A DNA stretch of 64,000 nucleotides from CAWCLK01 sp963796225 (lineage in GTDB: Bacteria; Actinomycetota; Nitriliruptoria; Nitriliruptorales; Nitriliruptoraceae): NCBI GenBank assembly GCA_963796225.1, contig CAWCLK010000008.1, positions 62,001 to 126,000 on the forward strand. The letters run 5' to 3'. Position numbers and translations under genes: made by a program. This document shows positions 1 through 8,910 of this stretch, in pieces. Positions within the stretch are counted from its first letter, which is position 1. Every line of letters begins with the position of its first letter. Under the pieces are notes generated by a model. The model was not told the origin of the DNA. It made no database searches and saw only the letters and a program-made list of their open reading frames with translations.

Positions 1-1095
1 CGACGCGGAATCGCCCGCGACCCACACGGCGGACGGCCGGGACGCGGTCGCGGTCGAACTCGTCCTCGATGTCCCCGACGAGCTGCTCGAGCAGGTCCTC
101 GAGCGTGAGGATCCCGGCCACGCTGCCGTACTCGTCGACGACCACGGCGAAGGTCCGGCGTTCCGACCGGAAGCTGGCCAGCAGCCGCCGCAGCGGTTCG
201 CTCTCGGGCACGATCAGGCAGGGGGTGGCCAGGTCGGCCAGGCGCGGCTGCGGCGGAGCGGTGTCCTCGCGTTCGACGCGCAGCAGGTCCTTCACGTGCA
301 CCGTGCCGAGCACGTCGTCGCCGTCGCGCACGGGGAACCGCGAGTGGCCCGTGCGTCGCGAGGCCGCCCGCAGGTCGTCCACGTGGTCACCGGCCTCGAG
401 CCAGGCACGACGTCGGGGGCGGGGACGAGGATCTCGCTGGCCCGCCGGTCCCACAGCCCGACGGCCCGGGTGAGCAGCTCGGCCTGCTGGTCGCTGAACA
501 CGCCCTCGTCGGACGAGGCGGCGATGATCCGGCTGAGCTCGTCGAGGGTGTGCCCGCCGGCGAGCTCCTCGGCCACCTCGACGCCGAACACGGTCTCGGT
601 GACCCAGGCAGCGGCGGCGTCGAACACGCGGATGATCGGCCCGAACAGCCATCCGAACAGCCGCATGGGGGCGGCGGTGGCGCGGGCGATGGTCTCGGGG
701 CGGGCGATGGCGAGGTTCTTCGGGGCCAGCTCGCCGACCACCATCTGCAGCCCGGTGGACAGCAGGAACGCCGCGGCGATCGAGACGCCCCGCGAGGAGT
801 CCGCCGTCAGTCCCACCGCCTCCACCACGGGCACGACGAGCGTGTCGCCGATCGCGCCCTCGGCGAGGAAGCCCACCAGCAGGCTGGTCACCGTGATGCC
901 GAACTGGGCCGCCGACAGCACGAAGGAGATGTGCTGCAGCTCGCGCAGGACGCGGCGCGCCCCGCGATCACCGGTGGCGGCGGCCTCCTCGATGGCGGGG
1001 CGTCGCACCGCGACGAGCGAGAACTCGGCCGCGACGAACAGCCCGTTCGCGGCGATGAGCACGACGACGAGGACCAGCGCGAGCTGGGGGCTCAC
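1..1095 (-). CDS. CNNM/CorC-HlyC family transporter (DUF21 + CBS pair), partial and frameshifted
   Basis: Membrane protein of the CNNM/HlyC-CorC family, associated with divalent cation (Mg2+/Co2+) efflux. The first ~190 residues are the DUF21 membrane domain, with hydrophobic helices near residues 3-25, 60-80 and 100-120 and the motif VVGELAPKNLA. A CBS pair follows. The reading frame breaks near 404-408, where one base appears to be missing. Shifting frame restores a perfect CBS region running to the window edge, including VDEYGSVAGILTLEDL and GDIEDEFD. The 3' end lies outside the window. The GTG at 1095 is preceded by an AGGA ribosome site. The break is probably a sequencing indel rather than decay. 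Family is seen directly; the transported ion is not known. Confidence 0.85.
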
Positions 1096-1153
1096 CGACC
1101 GTCCTGGCTGGGCACCATGGCGGCGGATGCTAGTGGTGCGGAGCCCGGGCGGG

Positions 1154-1729
1154 TCAGGACCGCGGGACCGGTGTCAGGGGCCGGCGCGGCAGGCAGTCGG
1201 CGTGGGCGGCGTAGTCGAAGGACGGATCCCAGATCCACTGCAGCGCCAGACCGGTCAGGGCGGCGAGCAGGATCTCGGCGTGGCGTTCGGCCTCCACCTG
1301 GGCGACGTCGCCCTGGTCCCGGACGATGGCGGCGGCGAAGCGTTCGACGCGGCGGCGGTGCGAGCGGACCATGCGGTCGGCGATCATCGGGTCGGTCAGG
1401 GCGCTGCTGGCCAGCTGCACGTGGATGCGGGCCAGCGAGGCCGACGCGGGGCTGGTGACGAAGCCGACGAAGGCGTGGATGAGGTCGTCGAGGGTCTCGT
1501 TGCCGAGCCCGGCCGGGTCCGGGTCGATGGCCACGATCGCCTCGCGCAGCACCTCGAGGACCGCGGCCTCCTTGGAGTCGAAGAGGTTGTAGAAGGAGCC
1601 CGCGCCGATGCCGGCGCGGTCCGTGATGGCCTTCAGGGTGGTCGATTCCAGCCCCTGCTCCCCGAGCACCTCCCGGGTCGCGGCGAGGATCCTCGCGCGC
1701 GTCTCGAGCCCCACCCGGTACCTGGCCAC
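1154..1729 (-). CDS. TetR-family transcriptional regulator
   Basis: A 191-residue TetR-type repressor. The N-terminal helix-turn-helix spans about residues 10-55 (TTLKAITDRAGIGAGSFYN), followed by an all-helical ligand-binding domain. The GTG at 1729 is preceded by a strong GGAGGT. It is transcribed divergently from the acyl-CoA dehydrogenase at 1890. The shared gap holds two similar palindrome-like sites (1772-1789 and 1810-1827) and a good promoter. I infer that it represses the dehydrogenase and possibly itself, probably responding to an acyl-CoA, as FadR/KstR-like TetR proteins do. The ligand is not visible from sequence. Confidence 0.88.
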   Translation of the reverse strand: MARYRVGLETRARILAATREVLGEQGLESTTLKAITDRAGIGAGSFYNLFDSKEAAVLEVLREAIVAIDPDPAGLGNETLDDLIHAFVGFVTSPASASLARIHVQLASSALTDPMIADRMVRSHRRRVERFAAAIVRDQGDVAQVEAERHAEILLAALTGLALQWIWDPSFDYAAHADCLPRRPLTPVPRS

Positions 1730-1762
1730 GCCCGTACCTCCACGTCTCGTCGGTCGTTGTGC

Positions 1763-1790
1763 CTGACAGAACTGGAATGGACACTACAAT
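1763..1790 (+). promoter_or_regulatory. Promoter of the acyl-CoA dehydrogenase gene
   Basis: CTGACA (1763-1768), 16-base spacer and TACAAT (1785-1790): five of six matches to each sigma-70 consensus box, unusually good for this GC-rich window. The first operator-like site overlaps the spacer and the -10 box, so a bound TetR protein would block RNA polymerase. Confidence 0.6.
1772..1789 (+). promoter_or_regulatory. TetR operator-like site 1
   Basis: An 18-base site matching 14 of 18 positions of the site at 1810-1827 and sharing the core TGGAATG.ACACT. It overlaps the promoter spacer and -10 box of the acyl-CoA dehydrogenase. The two sites start 38 bases apart. Confidence 0.5.
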
Positions 1791-1809
1791 GTGTGGCGCG
1801 CACTCCAAA

Positions 1810-1827
1810 GTGGAATGTACACTCCAC
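1810..1827 (+). promoter_or_regulatory. TetR operator-like site 2
   Basis: GTGGAATGTACACTCCAC is an 18-base imperfect palindrome, with only one mismatched symmetric pair (positions 6 and 13). It lies between the promoter at 1763-1790 and the GTG start at 1890, and in the leader of the divergent tetR gene. It is the best operator candidate for the neighbouring TetR protein. Confidence 0.6.
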
Positions 1828-1889
1828 ATGCGCGTCCCGCGCCCATCCTCCGCGCTCCCCTCGCCGCCGCGACAGCAAGGACACCTCCC

Positions 1890-3755
1890 GTGAGTCACTT
1901 CAAGAGCAACGTCCGCGACATCGAGTTCAACCTCTTCGAGGTGCTGAACACCCAGGAGTACCTCGGCAGCGGCCGCTTCGGTCACCTGCCCGAGGACACC
2001 GCCCGGATGCTGCTCGGCGAGGTCGACCGCTTCTCCCGCGAGTCGATCTGGGCCGAGTCCTTCGTCCCGACCGACCGCACCCCCCTGCAGCTCGACGACG
2101 AGGGCAACATCACCGTCCCCGAGGAGCTGCACGAGGCCCTGCAGGCCTTCTACCAGGCCGGCTGGCACACCCTGTCGCTGCCCCAGGAGATGGGCGGCGG
2201 TGACGTCACCCCGTCGCTGCGCTGGCTCACCGCCGAGCTGTTCTTCGGCGGCCACGCCACCGCCATGCTGTGGCCCATCGGGTCGCTGATGGCCGCGATC
2301 ATCGGCGAGGAGGGCACCGAGGGCCAGAAGACGGTCTTCGCGCAGAACATGGTCGACAAGCTCTGGGGCGGCACGATGGTGCTGACCGAGCCGGACGCGG
2401 GTTCCGACGTCGGCGCCGGCGTGACCTCCGCCGTCAAGGTCGAGGACAACGGGCCCGACGACATGGGCTCGGTGTGGCACATCGAGGGCATCAAGCGCTT
2501 CATCACCTCGGCGGACTACCAGGGCCACGAGAACACCGTGCACCTCGTGCTGGCCCGCCCGAAGGGCGGCATCCCCGGCACCAAGGGCCTGCGGCTGTTC
2601 ATCGTGCCGAAGTACCTGGTGAACCCCGACGGCTCGCTCGGCGAGCGCAACGGGGTCAAGGTGTCCAACATCGAGAAGAAGATGGGCATCAAGGGCTCGG
2701 CGACCTGCGAGCTCTCCATGGGCCAGGAGGACACCCCCTGCGTCGGCTACCTCGTCGGGGACGCCGACGTCGACGGCCAGGGCATCCGCCAGATGTTCCG
2801 CGTCATCGAGTACGCACGCATGTCCGTCGGCACCAAGGCCATGGCCACCCTGTCGACCGGCTACCTCAACGCACTGGACTACGCCAAGATCCGCGTCCAG
2901 GGCCCGGACATGACCGACATGCTCGCCAAGGACCCCGACAAGGTCACCATCATCAACCACCCCGACGTGCGTCGCGGGCTGATGGAGCAGAAGGCGCACG
3001 CCGAGGGCATGCGCGCGCTGGTGGCCTACACCGGTTGGGTCCAGGACCAGTGCGAGCTGACCCAGGGCGACGACGAGGCCCACGCCGACTGGATCAAGCG
3101 CGAGGACTTCCTGCTGCCGCTGGTCAAGGGCTACTGCTCCGAGAAGGCCTACGAGCTGCTGGCCGTCTCGCTGCAGACCTTCGGTGGGTCCGGCTTCACC
3201 AAGGACTACCCCATCGAGCAGTACATCCGCGACGCCAAGATCGACACCCTCTACGAGGGCACCACGGCGATCCAGTCGCTGGACCTGTTCTTCCGCAAGA
3301 TCGCCCGTGACCAGGGCGCCACGCTGCTGTGGTTCGCCGGCCAGATCAACGAGTTCGTCGAGTCCGGCCCCGACCACCTCGCCGACGAGCGCAAGGCCCT
3401 CGGCCGCGCGCTCGAGGACGTGCAGGGCCACCTCGGCGTCCACGTCCAGCAGGCGATGGCGGCCATGAACGACCCCGAGCAGGCCTCCGAGCTGTACAAG
3501 GTCGGCCTGCACTCGGTCGCGCTGCTGAACTCGATCTCCGAGCTGATGATCGGCTGGCTGCTGCTGCGCCACGCGGACGTCGCCAAGCAGAAGCTCGACG
3601 CCGGCGCCACCGGCCCCGACGCCGACTTCTACACCGGCAAGCTCGCCTCCGCCCGCTACTTCGCCGACGCGGTCCTTCCCAAGGCCCGCCAGCGTCGCGA
3701 GCTGGCCGAGGTCGAGGACGGCGCGCTCATGGACATCCCCGAGGCCGCCTTCTGA
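1890..3755 (+). CDS. Acyl-CoA dehydrogenase, FadE5-like long form
   Basis: A 621-residue flavin-dependent acyl-CoA dehydrogenase catalysing the first step of fatty-acid beta-oxidation (acyl-CoA to trans-2-enoyl-CoA). It has the N-terminal extension typical of the ~600-residue subclass (SNVRDIEFNLFEVLN, residues 5-19), the central fold with LTEPDAGSDVG, and a C-terminal extension after the YEGTTAIQSLDLF motif holding the catalytic Glu. I start at the GTG at 1890, preceded by AAGGA. An upstream in-frame ATG (1791) lies at the promoter and operators and would add 33 unrelated residues. The promoter and two operators upstream suggest repression by the divergent TetR protein. The CoA-transferase gene follows on the same strand. 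Confidence 0.92.
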   Translation: MSHFKSNVRDIEFNLFEVLNTQEYLGSGRFGHLPEDTARMLLGEVDRFSRESIWAESFVPTDRTPLQLDDEGNITVPEELHEALQAFYQAGWHTLSLPQEMGGGDVTPSLRWLTAELFFGGHATAMLWPIGSLMAAIIGEEGTEGQKTVFAQNMVDKLWGGTMVLTEPDAGSDVGAGVTSAVKVEDNGPDDMGSVWHIEGIKRFITSADYQGHENTVHLVLARPKGGIPGTKGLRLFIVPKYLVNPDGSLGERNGVKVSNIEKKMGIKGSATCELSMGQEDTPCVGYLVGDADVDGQGIRQMFRVIEYARMSVGTKAMATLSTGYLNALDYAKIRVQGPDMTDMLAKDPDKVTIINHPDVRRGLMEQKAHAEGMRALVAYTGWVQDQCELTQGDDEAHADWIKREDFLLPLVKGYCSEKAYELLAVSLQTFGGSGFTKDYPIEQYIRDAKIDTLYEGTTAIQSLDLFFRKIARDQGATLLWFAGQINEFVESGPDHLADERKALGRALEDVQGHLGVHVQQAMAAMNDPEQASELYKVGLHSVALLNSISELMIGWLLLRHADVAKQKLDAGATGPDADFYTGKLASARYFADAVLPKARQRRELAEVEDGALMDIPEAAF

Positions 3756-3806
3756 GACCCTGTGCGAACCGGGTCGTTCGGCCGGCGGTCCCGGGCCACG
3801 GCTTAC

Positions 3807-3812
3807 TAGCGT
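3807..3812 (+). promoter_or_regulatory. Candidate -10 box (TAGCGT) for the CoA-transferase gene
   Basis: TAGCGT lies 30 bases upstream of the ATG at 3843 and fits the TANNNT pattern that recurs before genes in this window. No convincing -35 box is seen. Confidence 0.35.
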
Positions 3813-3842
3813 CGGGCGCGTCTCCTCCCTGAGGCGCGCCCG

Positions 3843-5114
3843 ATGCCTGTTCCCGCTCCCACCTCGCCCGAGGTCCTCCTCGACCACCTGCACGAGAGCG
3901 ATGACCTGATCGTGCCACTCGCCAACGGCGAGCCCGTCACCCTGGTCGACGCCCTCGAGCAGCACATCGACCGACTCACCGACGTGCGCATCCACCAGAT
4001 GCACGCGCTGTACGACCGCCCCTACCTCGACGGGTCGTGCTCGGACCACCTGCGCCACGTGTCGTACTTCCTCAGCCACGTGACGCGTCCCCACTTCCGC
4101 ACCGGGGGCGTGGACCTCGTGCCGGCGCACTTCTCCGAGGTGCCCGAGCTGCTGCGCCGCGTCGCCCGCCCCGCGATGGTCCTGGCCGCGGCGTCCCCAC
4201 CCGACGAGCACGGGTTCTTCTCGCTGGGGACCAACGCCGACTACGTCGCGCCCTTCATCGGGACCGTGCCGTTCTTCCTCGAGGTGAACCACCAGATGCC
4301 CCGCACCTTCGGGCGCAACCTGGTGCACCACTCCCAGGTGCTCGGGTGGACCGAGGTCGACCGGCCGCTGGTCGAGGTCGAGCAGCGCGACGTCAGCGAC
4401 GTCGACCGGCGCATCGCGGCCTACGTGGCCGATCGCGTGCGGGACGGTGACACCATCCAGGCCGGCATCGGCGCCATCCCCGACGCCATCCTGTCCATGC
4501 TGACCGACCGCCGCCACCTGGGCCTGCACACCGAGCTGGTCTCCGACGGCGTCCTGGACCTGGTGCACGCCGGGGCGCTGACCGGCGCGCGCAAGACCAT
4601 CAACCCGAACAAGATGGTGGGGACGTTCGCACTCGGCACCCGCCGGCTCTACGACTTCCTCGACGACAACGCCGTGGTCGAGCTGTGGCCGGTCGACTAC
4701 GTCAACGACCCCCGCACCATCGCCCGCGAGCGCGCGTTCGTGTCGATCAACGCCACCACCGAGGTGGACCTGCTCGGCCAGTGCGCGTCCGAGACCGTCG
4801 CGGGGCGCTACTGGTCCGGCAGCGGCGGCCAGGCCGACTTCGCCCGCGGGGCGATGTACGCCGAACACGGCCGCGGGTTCATCGTCACCCACGCCACCAC
4901 CCGGCACGGGGACTGCAAGATCGTGGCGCAGCTGTCCCCCGGCTCGGTGGTCACCACGCTGAAGAACACGGTGGACCACGTCGTGACCGAGTACGGGGTG
5001 GCCGAGCTGCGGGGCGCGACCGTGCGGGAACGGGCACGCCGGCTGATCGAGATCGCCCACCCGGACCACCGCGAGCAGCTCAGCGACTCCGCCCGCGAGC
5101 TGGGATACCTGTGA
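3843..5114 (+). CDS. Acetyl-CoA hydrolase / CoA-transferase family protein
   Basis: A 423-residue class I CoA-transferase of the acetyl-CoA hydrolase/4-hydroxybutyrate CoA-transferase family. It moves CoA between a short acyl-CoA and a carboxylic acid, or hydrolyses the thioester. Family motifs are the glycine-rich GIGAIPDAIL, HTELVSDG (whose Glu is the likely thioester-forming residue), TLKNTVDHVVTEYGVAELRG near the C terminus, and INPNKMVGTFALGT. It follows the acyl-CoA dehydrogenase by 87 bases, so a shared role in acyl-CoA turnover is plausible. Substrate cannot be decided; acetate/butyrate or succinate are possible. Confidence 0.85.
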   Translation: MPVPAPTSPEVLLDHLHESDDLIVPLANGEPVTLVDALEQHIDRLTDVRIHQMHALYDRPYLDGSCSDHLRHVSYFLSHVTRPHFRTGGVDLVPAHFSEVPELLRRVARPAMVLAAASPPDEHGFFSLGTNADYVAPFIGTVPFFLEVNHQMPRTFGRNLVHHSQVLGWTEVDRPLVEVEQRDVSDVDRRIAAYVADRVRDGDTIQAGIGAIPDAILSMLTDRRHLGLHTELVSDGVLDLVHAGALTGARKTINPNKMVGTFALGTRRLYDFLDDNAVVELWPVDYVNDPRTIARERAFVSINATTEVDLLGQCASETVAGRYWSGSGGQADFARGAMYAEHGRGFIVTHATTRHGDCKIVAQLSPGSVVTTLKNTVDHVVTEYGVAELRGATVRERARRLIEIAHPDHREQLSDSARELGYL

Positions 5115-5115
5115 G

Positions 5116-5784
5116 ATGAGCGACGCGACCCCCACGCCGCCCGGGTGGTACCCCGACACCACCCGCCCCGGCACGCAGCGGTACTGGGACGGGCAGGCCT
5201 GGACCGAGCACACCGCCCCGCTGGCCGGGGCCAGCGGCCCCGCGGCCGGACTGCCCGCGCTCGCGACGTTCGGGCAACGCCTCGGCGCGGCGCTGCTCGA
5301 CGGTCTGGTCGTCGCGGTGCCGATGATGGTGGTCCTGACCGCGCTGTTCCTCCTGCTGGCGCTGCTGGCCCGCACCCTGCTCGGTGGCCTGGACGGGGGT
5401 GGCAGCGGGGCGTCGGAGGGCCTGCTCGTCGGCGGCTTCGCGGTGTTCGGCATCGTGCTGCTCGCAGCCATCGTGGCGCCCGTGCTGTACGGCATCGGGT
5501 TCGAGGGCTCGCCCCGCGGCCAGACCATCGGCAAGTGGCTGGTCGGCATCCGGGTGGTGGACGGCAGCACGGCGGGGCGGCTGGTCCCGTCGCGCGCCGC
5601 CGTGCGGGTGCTGGTGCGATCCTTCGCGTCCGGGGCGTTGTTCGCGCTCGGCTACCTGTGGATGCTCTGGGACGACCAGAACCGGACCTGGCACGACATG
5701 GCGGCCGACAGCCGTGTCGTGGTCGTCGACGGGCCCCGGGCGGCCCTCGGTGAGCTCCTGCGGTCCTGGACCCTGCGCGCCTGA
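5116..5784 (+). CDS. RDD family membrane protein with N-terminal DUF2510
   Basis: A 222-residue membrane protein. Residues 8-35 form a DUF2510 tryptophan motif (PPGWYPD ... YWDGQAWTEHT), common in actinobacterial envelope proteins. An RDD domain follows (FGQRLGAALLDGLVVAVPM, then GQTIGKWLVGIRVVD, and a C-terminal LWDDQNRTWHDMAADSRVV), with three membrane helices near residues 60-90, 110-135 and 165-185. RDD proteins are linked to ion or small-molecule transport, but the function here is unknown. The ATG is one base after the CoA-transferase stop, so the two genes are probably co-transcribed. A palindrome and a hairpin follow the stop codon. Confidence 0.88.
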   Translation: MSDATPTPPGWYPDTTRPGTQRYWDGQAWTEHTAPLAGASGPAAGLPALATFGQRLGAALLDGLVVAVPMMVVLTALFLLLALLARTLLGGLDGGGSGASEGLLVGGFAVFGIVLLAAIVAPVLYGIGFEGSPRGQTIGKWLVGIRVVDGSTAGRLVPSRAAVRVLVRSFASGALFALGYLWMLWDDQNRTWHDMAADSRVVVVDGPRAALGELLRSWTLRA

Positions 5785-5822
5785 GTGGCCGATCGGCCAC
5801 CATCGAACGGACGGGCCGTTCG
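5785..5822 (+). terminator. Palindrome and hairpin after the RDD gene
   Basis: GTGGCCGATCGGCCAC (5785-5800) is a perfect 16-base palindrome directly after the stop codon. CGAACGG-ACGGG-CCGTTCG (5804-5822) is a 7-base-pair hairpin. There is no U-tract. Transcription termination or insulation from the penicillin-binding protein gene is the likely role. Confidence 0.45.
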
Positions 5823-5873
5823 GCGGGACTCGGGTGGTCCACCTTGCACGCCCAGTACGCAACACTCCCCCGC

Positions 5874-8231
5874 ATGGCACGCACCCCCGCTCCGGGCCGT
5901 CGCGACCGCGACGGCCGTTCCACGTCCGAGACGACCCCGCAGTCCCGCTGGCGGCGCTGGGGGTGGTGGCTGGCCGTTCCGGCCGTCATCGTCGCCCTGC
6001 TCGTCGGGGCGGTGCTGTTCGTCACGTTCGTCTCGGTCCCGCTGCCCGAGGACATCGCCCCGGGCACCACCACGGTCCTCGACCGCGATGGCGAGGTCGT
6101 CGGCACGCTGACCGGCGAGACCACGCGCCAGGACGTGGCCTTCGAGGACCTGCCGGAGACGACCCGGCTCGCCGTGCTGTCCGCCGAGGACCGCGGCTTC
6201 TACACCCACGGTGGCGTGTCCCCGCTGGGGATCCTGCGGGCGGCCGTGACCAACCTGCGGTCCGGCGAGGTCGAGCAGGGTGGCTCGACCATCACCCAGC
6301 AGTACGTCAAGAACGCCGTGGTCGGAAGCGAGCGGACCTACTACCGCAAGATGCGCGAGGCCGCGCTGGCCATCAAGGTGGACCGCAAGTACTCCAAGGA
6401 CACCGTGCTCGGCTGGTACCTGAACACGATCTACTGGGGCCGGGGCGCCTACGGCATCGGGGCGGCCGCGCAGACCTACTACGACGTCCCCGCCCCGGAG
6501 ATGGACCTCAACCAGGCCGCGACCCTGGCCGGCATGATCTCCTCGCCCGAGAACCTCGACCCGGCCGAGAACCCCTCGGGCGCGGACGCGCGACGCACCT
6601 ACGTGCTCGACGGCATGCTGAAGGAGGGCTGGATCACGCAGTCCGAGCACGACCAGGCCGTCTCCGCCGGGCTGCCCGAGGTCACCGCGAACAACGCGCT
6701 GTCGACCACGACCGCCCCGTACTACATGGACGCCGTGCGTCGCGAGCTGACCGCCGAGCTCGGCGACCAGGCCGTCGCCGGCGACCTGAAGGTGTACACC
6801 GGACTCGACCTGCACGACCAGCAGTCCGCCGAGAGCATCGTCGGCGAGGTGCTGGCCGACACGGGGCTGGACGCCGAGCTGACGGGCGCGGTCGTGTCCG
6901 TCGACCCGCAGACCGGCGAGGTCCGGACCGTCGTGGGCGGGCCCGACTTCGGCGAGCAGTCGTTCAACACCGCCGTGCGCGCCCGTCGCCAGACGGGGTC
7001 CACGTTCAAGTCCTACACGCTGGCCGCGTGGCTCGACGCCGGCCTGTCGCCGGAATCCCGCATCGAGGCACCGGCGAGCATCACGATCGGCGACAAGGAG
7101 ATCCACGACTACGCCGACAAGGACCGCGGGATGTTGACGGTGTTCGACGCCCTGGCCGTGTCGGCCAACACCGTCTTCGCCCAGATGCAGCAGCAGGTCG
7201 GCACCGAGGCGGTCGTGGACATGGCCACGCGACTCGGGCTGCCCGAGGAGGTGCCCGGGGAGGGCGGAGCCACGAAGGACGCCTTCAGCCGCGGCGCGTC
7301 GATGACCCTGGGCGTGGACGAGTTCACGCCGATGCAGGTCGCCGAGGCCTACAACACCTTCGCCGCCGAGGGCGTGCACGTCGGGGCCCACACGATCGTC
7401 AAGGTCGAGGACGCCGACGGCGTCGTGATCTACGAGGCCGACACCGGCGGCGATGCCGCGATCAGCGCGAACGACGCCCGGACCGCCACCGAGGCCATGC
7501 GGCGCGTCATCGCCAACGGCACCGGCGGGCGCGCCGACATCGGCCGCCCCGCCGCGGGCAAGACCGGGACGACCCAGGGCGGCGCGGACGGCTGGTTCGC
7601 CGGGTACACGCCCGACCTCACCACGGTCACCTGGATCGGTCGCCTCGAGGGCAACGAACCCGTCGACGGACTGTCGGGCGGCAACGTGCCCGCGGTCCTG
7701 TGGCAGCAGGTCATGAGCGCCGCGCTCGAGGACGTCGAGCCCTCCGACTTCACGCCGCCGGACCTGTCGGCCTACGAGGCGGAGAACCCCGCTCCCGAGC
7801 CGTGTCCCGAGGGCTACAGCGAGAACCCCTCCGCGCCCGAGGCCTCCCCACCGCCACCGGACGGCGGCCCCGACGGCACCGCCGCGCCGGCACCGGCCGA
7901 GACTCGGACGGAGGTCGCGCCCGGCACCGAGGACCGCGAGGGCGGCCCGTGCGTCCGGATCGTGGTGGTCGAGCCCAGCCCGTCACCGACCGAGACCGAG
8001 ACGACCGAGACGGAGAGCCCCTCGCCCACCGAGACGCTCACCGAGACCGAGGTGCCACTGCCGACCGAGTCGGACACCGAGTCGCCCAGCCCGACCGACT
8101 CCCCCAGCCCGACGTCCTCACCCAGCCCGACCTCGTCGCCGAGCCCGACGTCCTCGCCGGCCACCCGGGACACCTCGGGTGACGGGACGAGCACGTCGTC
8201 GCCGTCCCCCTCCCCCAGCCCGACCGGGTAG
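5874..8231 (+). CDS. Class A penicillin-binding protein (glycosyltransferase-transpeptidase)
   Basis: A bifunctional peptidoglycan synthase of 785 residues from the ATG at 5874 (an in-frame TTG at 5844 is less likely). There is a basic N terminus, then one membrane helix (about residues 30-55). The GT51 glycosyltransferase domain shows SAEDRGFYTHGGVS, GGSTITQQYVKN and WYLNTIYWGRGAYGIGAAA. The transpeptidase domain has its acylating serine in TGSTFKSY, then SAN and KTGTT. After the enzyme domains (from about residue 630) comes a ~150-residue Pro/Ser/Thr/Glu tail with repeats such as SPSPTSSPSP, probably a flexible wall-spanning segment. The start has no ribosome site and a TACGCA box lies close upstream, so translation may be leaderless. 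Confidence 0.93.
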   Translation: MARTPAPGRRDRDGRSTSETTPQSRWRRWGWWLAVPAVIVALLVGAVLFVTFVSVPLPEDIAPGTTTVLDRDGEVVGTLTGETTRQDVAFEDLPETTRLAVLSAEDRGFYTHGGVSPLGILRAAVTNLRSGEVEQGGSTITQQYVKNAVVGSERTYYRKMREAALAIKVDRKYSKDTVLGWYLNTIYWGRGAYGIGAAAQTYYDVPAPEMDLNQAATLAGMISSPENLDPAENPSGADARRTYVLDGMLKEGWITQSEHDQAVSAGLPEVTANNALSTTTAPYYMDAVRRELTAELGDQAVAGDLKVYTGLDLHDQQSAESIVGEVLADTGLDAELTGAVVSVDPQTGEVRTVVGGPDFGEQSFNTAVRARRQTGSTFKSYTLAAWLDAGLSPESRIEAPASITIGDKEIHDYADKDRGMLTVFDALAVSANTVFAQMQQQVGTEAVVDMATRLGLPEEVPGEGGATKDAFSRGASMTLGVDEFTPMQVAEAYNTFAAEGVHVGAHTIVKVEDADGVVIYEADTGGDAAISANDARTATEAMRRVIANGTGGRADIGRPAAGKTGTTQGGADGWFAGYTPDLTTVTWIGRLEGNEPVDGLSGGNVPAVLWQQVMSAALEDVEPSDFTPPDLSAYEAENPAPEPCPEGYSENPSAPEASPPPPDGGPDGTAAPAPAETRTEVAPGTEDREGGPCVRIVVVEPSPSPTETETTETESPSPTETLTETEVPLPTESDTESPSPTDSPSPTSSPSPTSSPSPTSSPATRDTSGDGTSTSSPSPSPSPTG

Positions 8232-8257
8232 CTGAGCCCGTGCTGAGAACCAGGGGG

Positions 8258-8818
8258 CTAGCCGACGAACAGGTCCGGGTGGTCGTCCTCCCGGGACCGG
8301 GGCGACGGGGGCCCGGGGACGAGGCGGCGCACGACCACGACGGTCAGGGCGCCCAGCAGCGCGCCGAACGTGTTGAGCAGCACGTCGTCGACGTCCACGG
8401 CACGGCCGAGCGGCAACACGTACTGCGCGCCCTCGACCAGCACGCTCAGCACGACCGCCACCGGGACGACGCGGAACACGCCCCAGCGCCGCCACAGGGC
8501 CAGCCCGAGCCCGAAGGGCACGAACAGGGCGATGTTCAGCCCGAGGTTGCGGGCGGACAGGACGTCATCGCCGAACCGCAGGTAGTTGCGGATGGTCGCG
8601 CCGGGCGTGAGGTTGAGCGAGGCCGGCGCCCCGGCGATCACGGGCAGCAGCGTGGTGGCCAGGATCAGCACGAGCGCCGCCGCGAGGATCCCGCCGCCCA
8701 TGGTGCGCAGCCGTTGACGACCGCCGCCCCGGCGCCGCACCACCGCCACGAGCGTGGCCAGGCCGACGACGGCGAGCACGGGCAGGGCGAGCACCATCCC
8801 GTCCGCGAACACCCCCAT
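8258..8818 (-). CDS. VanZ family membrane protein
   Basis: A 186-residue VanZ-like protein with four predicted membrane helices (about residues 5-25, 38-60, 88-108 and 115-165). It carries the family signatures NLGLNIALFVPFGLGLALWRR and SVLVEGAQYVLPLGRAVDVDDVLLNTFGALLG. VanZ proteins are loosely linked to teicoplanin resistance and mostly have unknown function. A GTG at 8830 with a weak GGGG ribosome site is an alternative start. It converges with the penicillin-binding protein gene, leaving 26 bases between stops. Confidence 0.85.
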   Translation of the reverse strand: MGVFADGMVLALPVLAVVGLATLVAVVRRRGGGRQRLRTMGGGILAAALVLILATTLLPVIAGAPASLNLTPGATIRNYLRFGDDVLSARNLGLNIALFVPFGLGLALWRRWGVFRVVPVAVVLSVLVEGAQYVLPLGRAVDVDDVLLNTFGALLGALTVVVVRRLVPGPPSPRSREDDHPDLFVG

Positions 8819-8910
8819 GACCTGCTGCACGACTGCCCCAGCTGACGACCGGGCGAGGAGTGTGCCGTCGTGTCGGCGGTGATGTGGTGGCGGTCGGCCC
8901 GGCCGGTCGA

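Noticed and set aside
1791..1889. ATG at 1791 as the start of the acyl-CoA dehydrogenase
   Set aside because: It falls right after the -10 box and includes the second operator; the added residues are unlike the family, and GTG 1890 has a good ribosome site.
1092..5570. Minus-strand ORF of 1492 codons antisense to the acyl-CoA dehydrogenase and CoA-transferase genes
   Set aside because: It is a by-product of high GC. Its translation is low-complexity and lacks any conserved motif, whereas the plus strand encodes complete enzymes.
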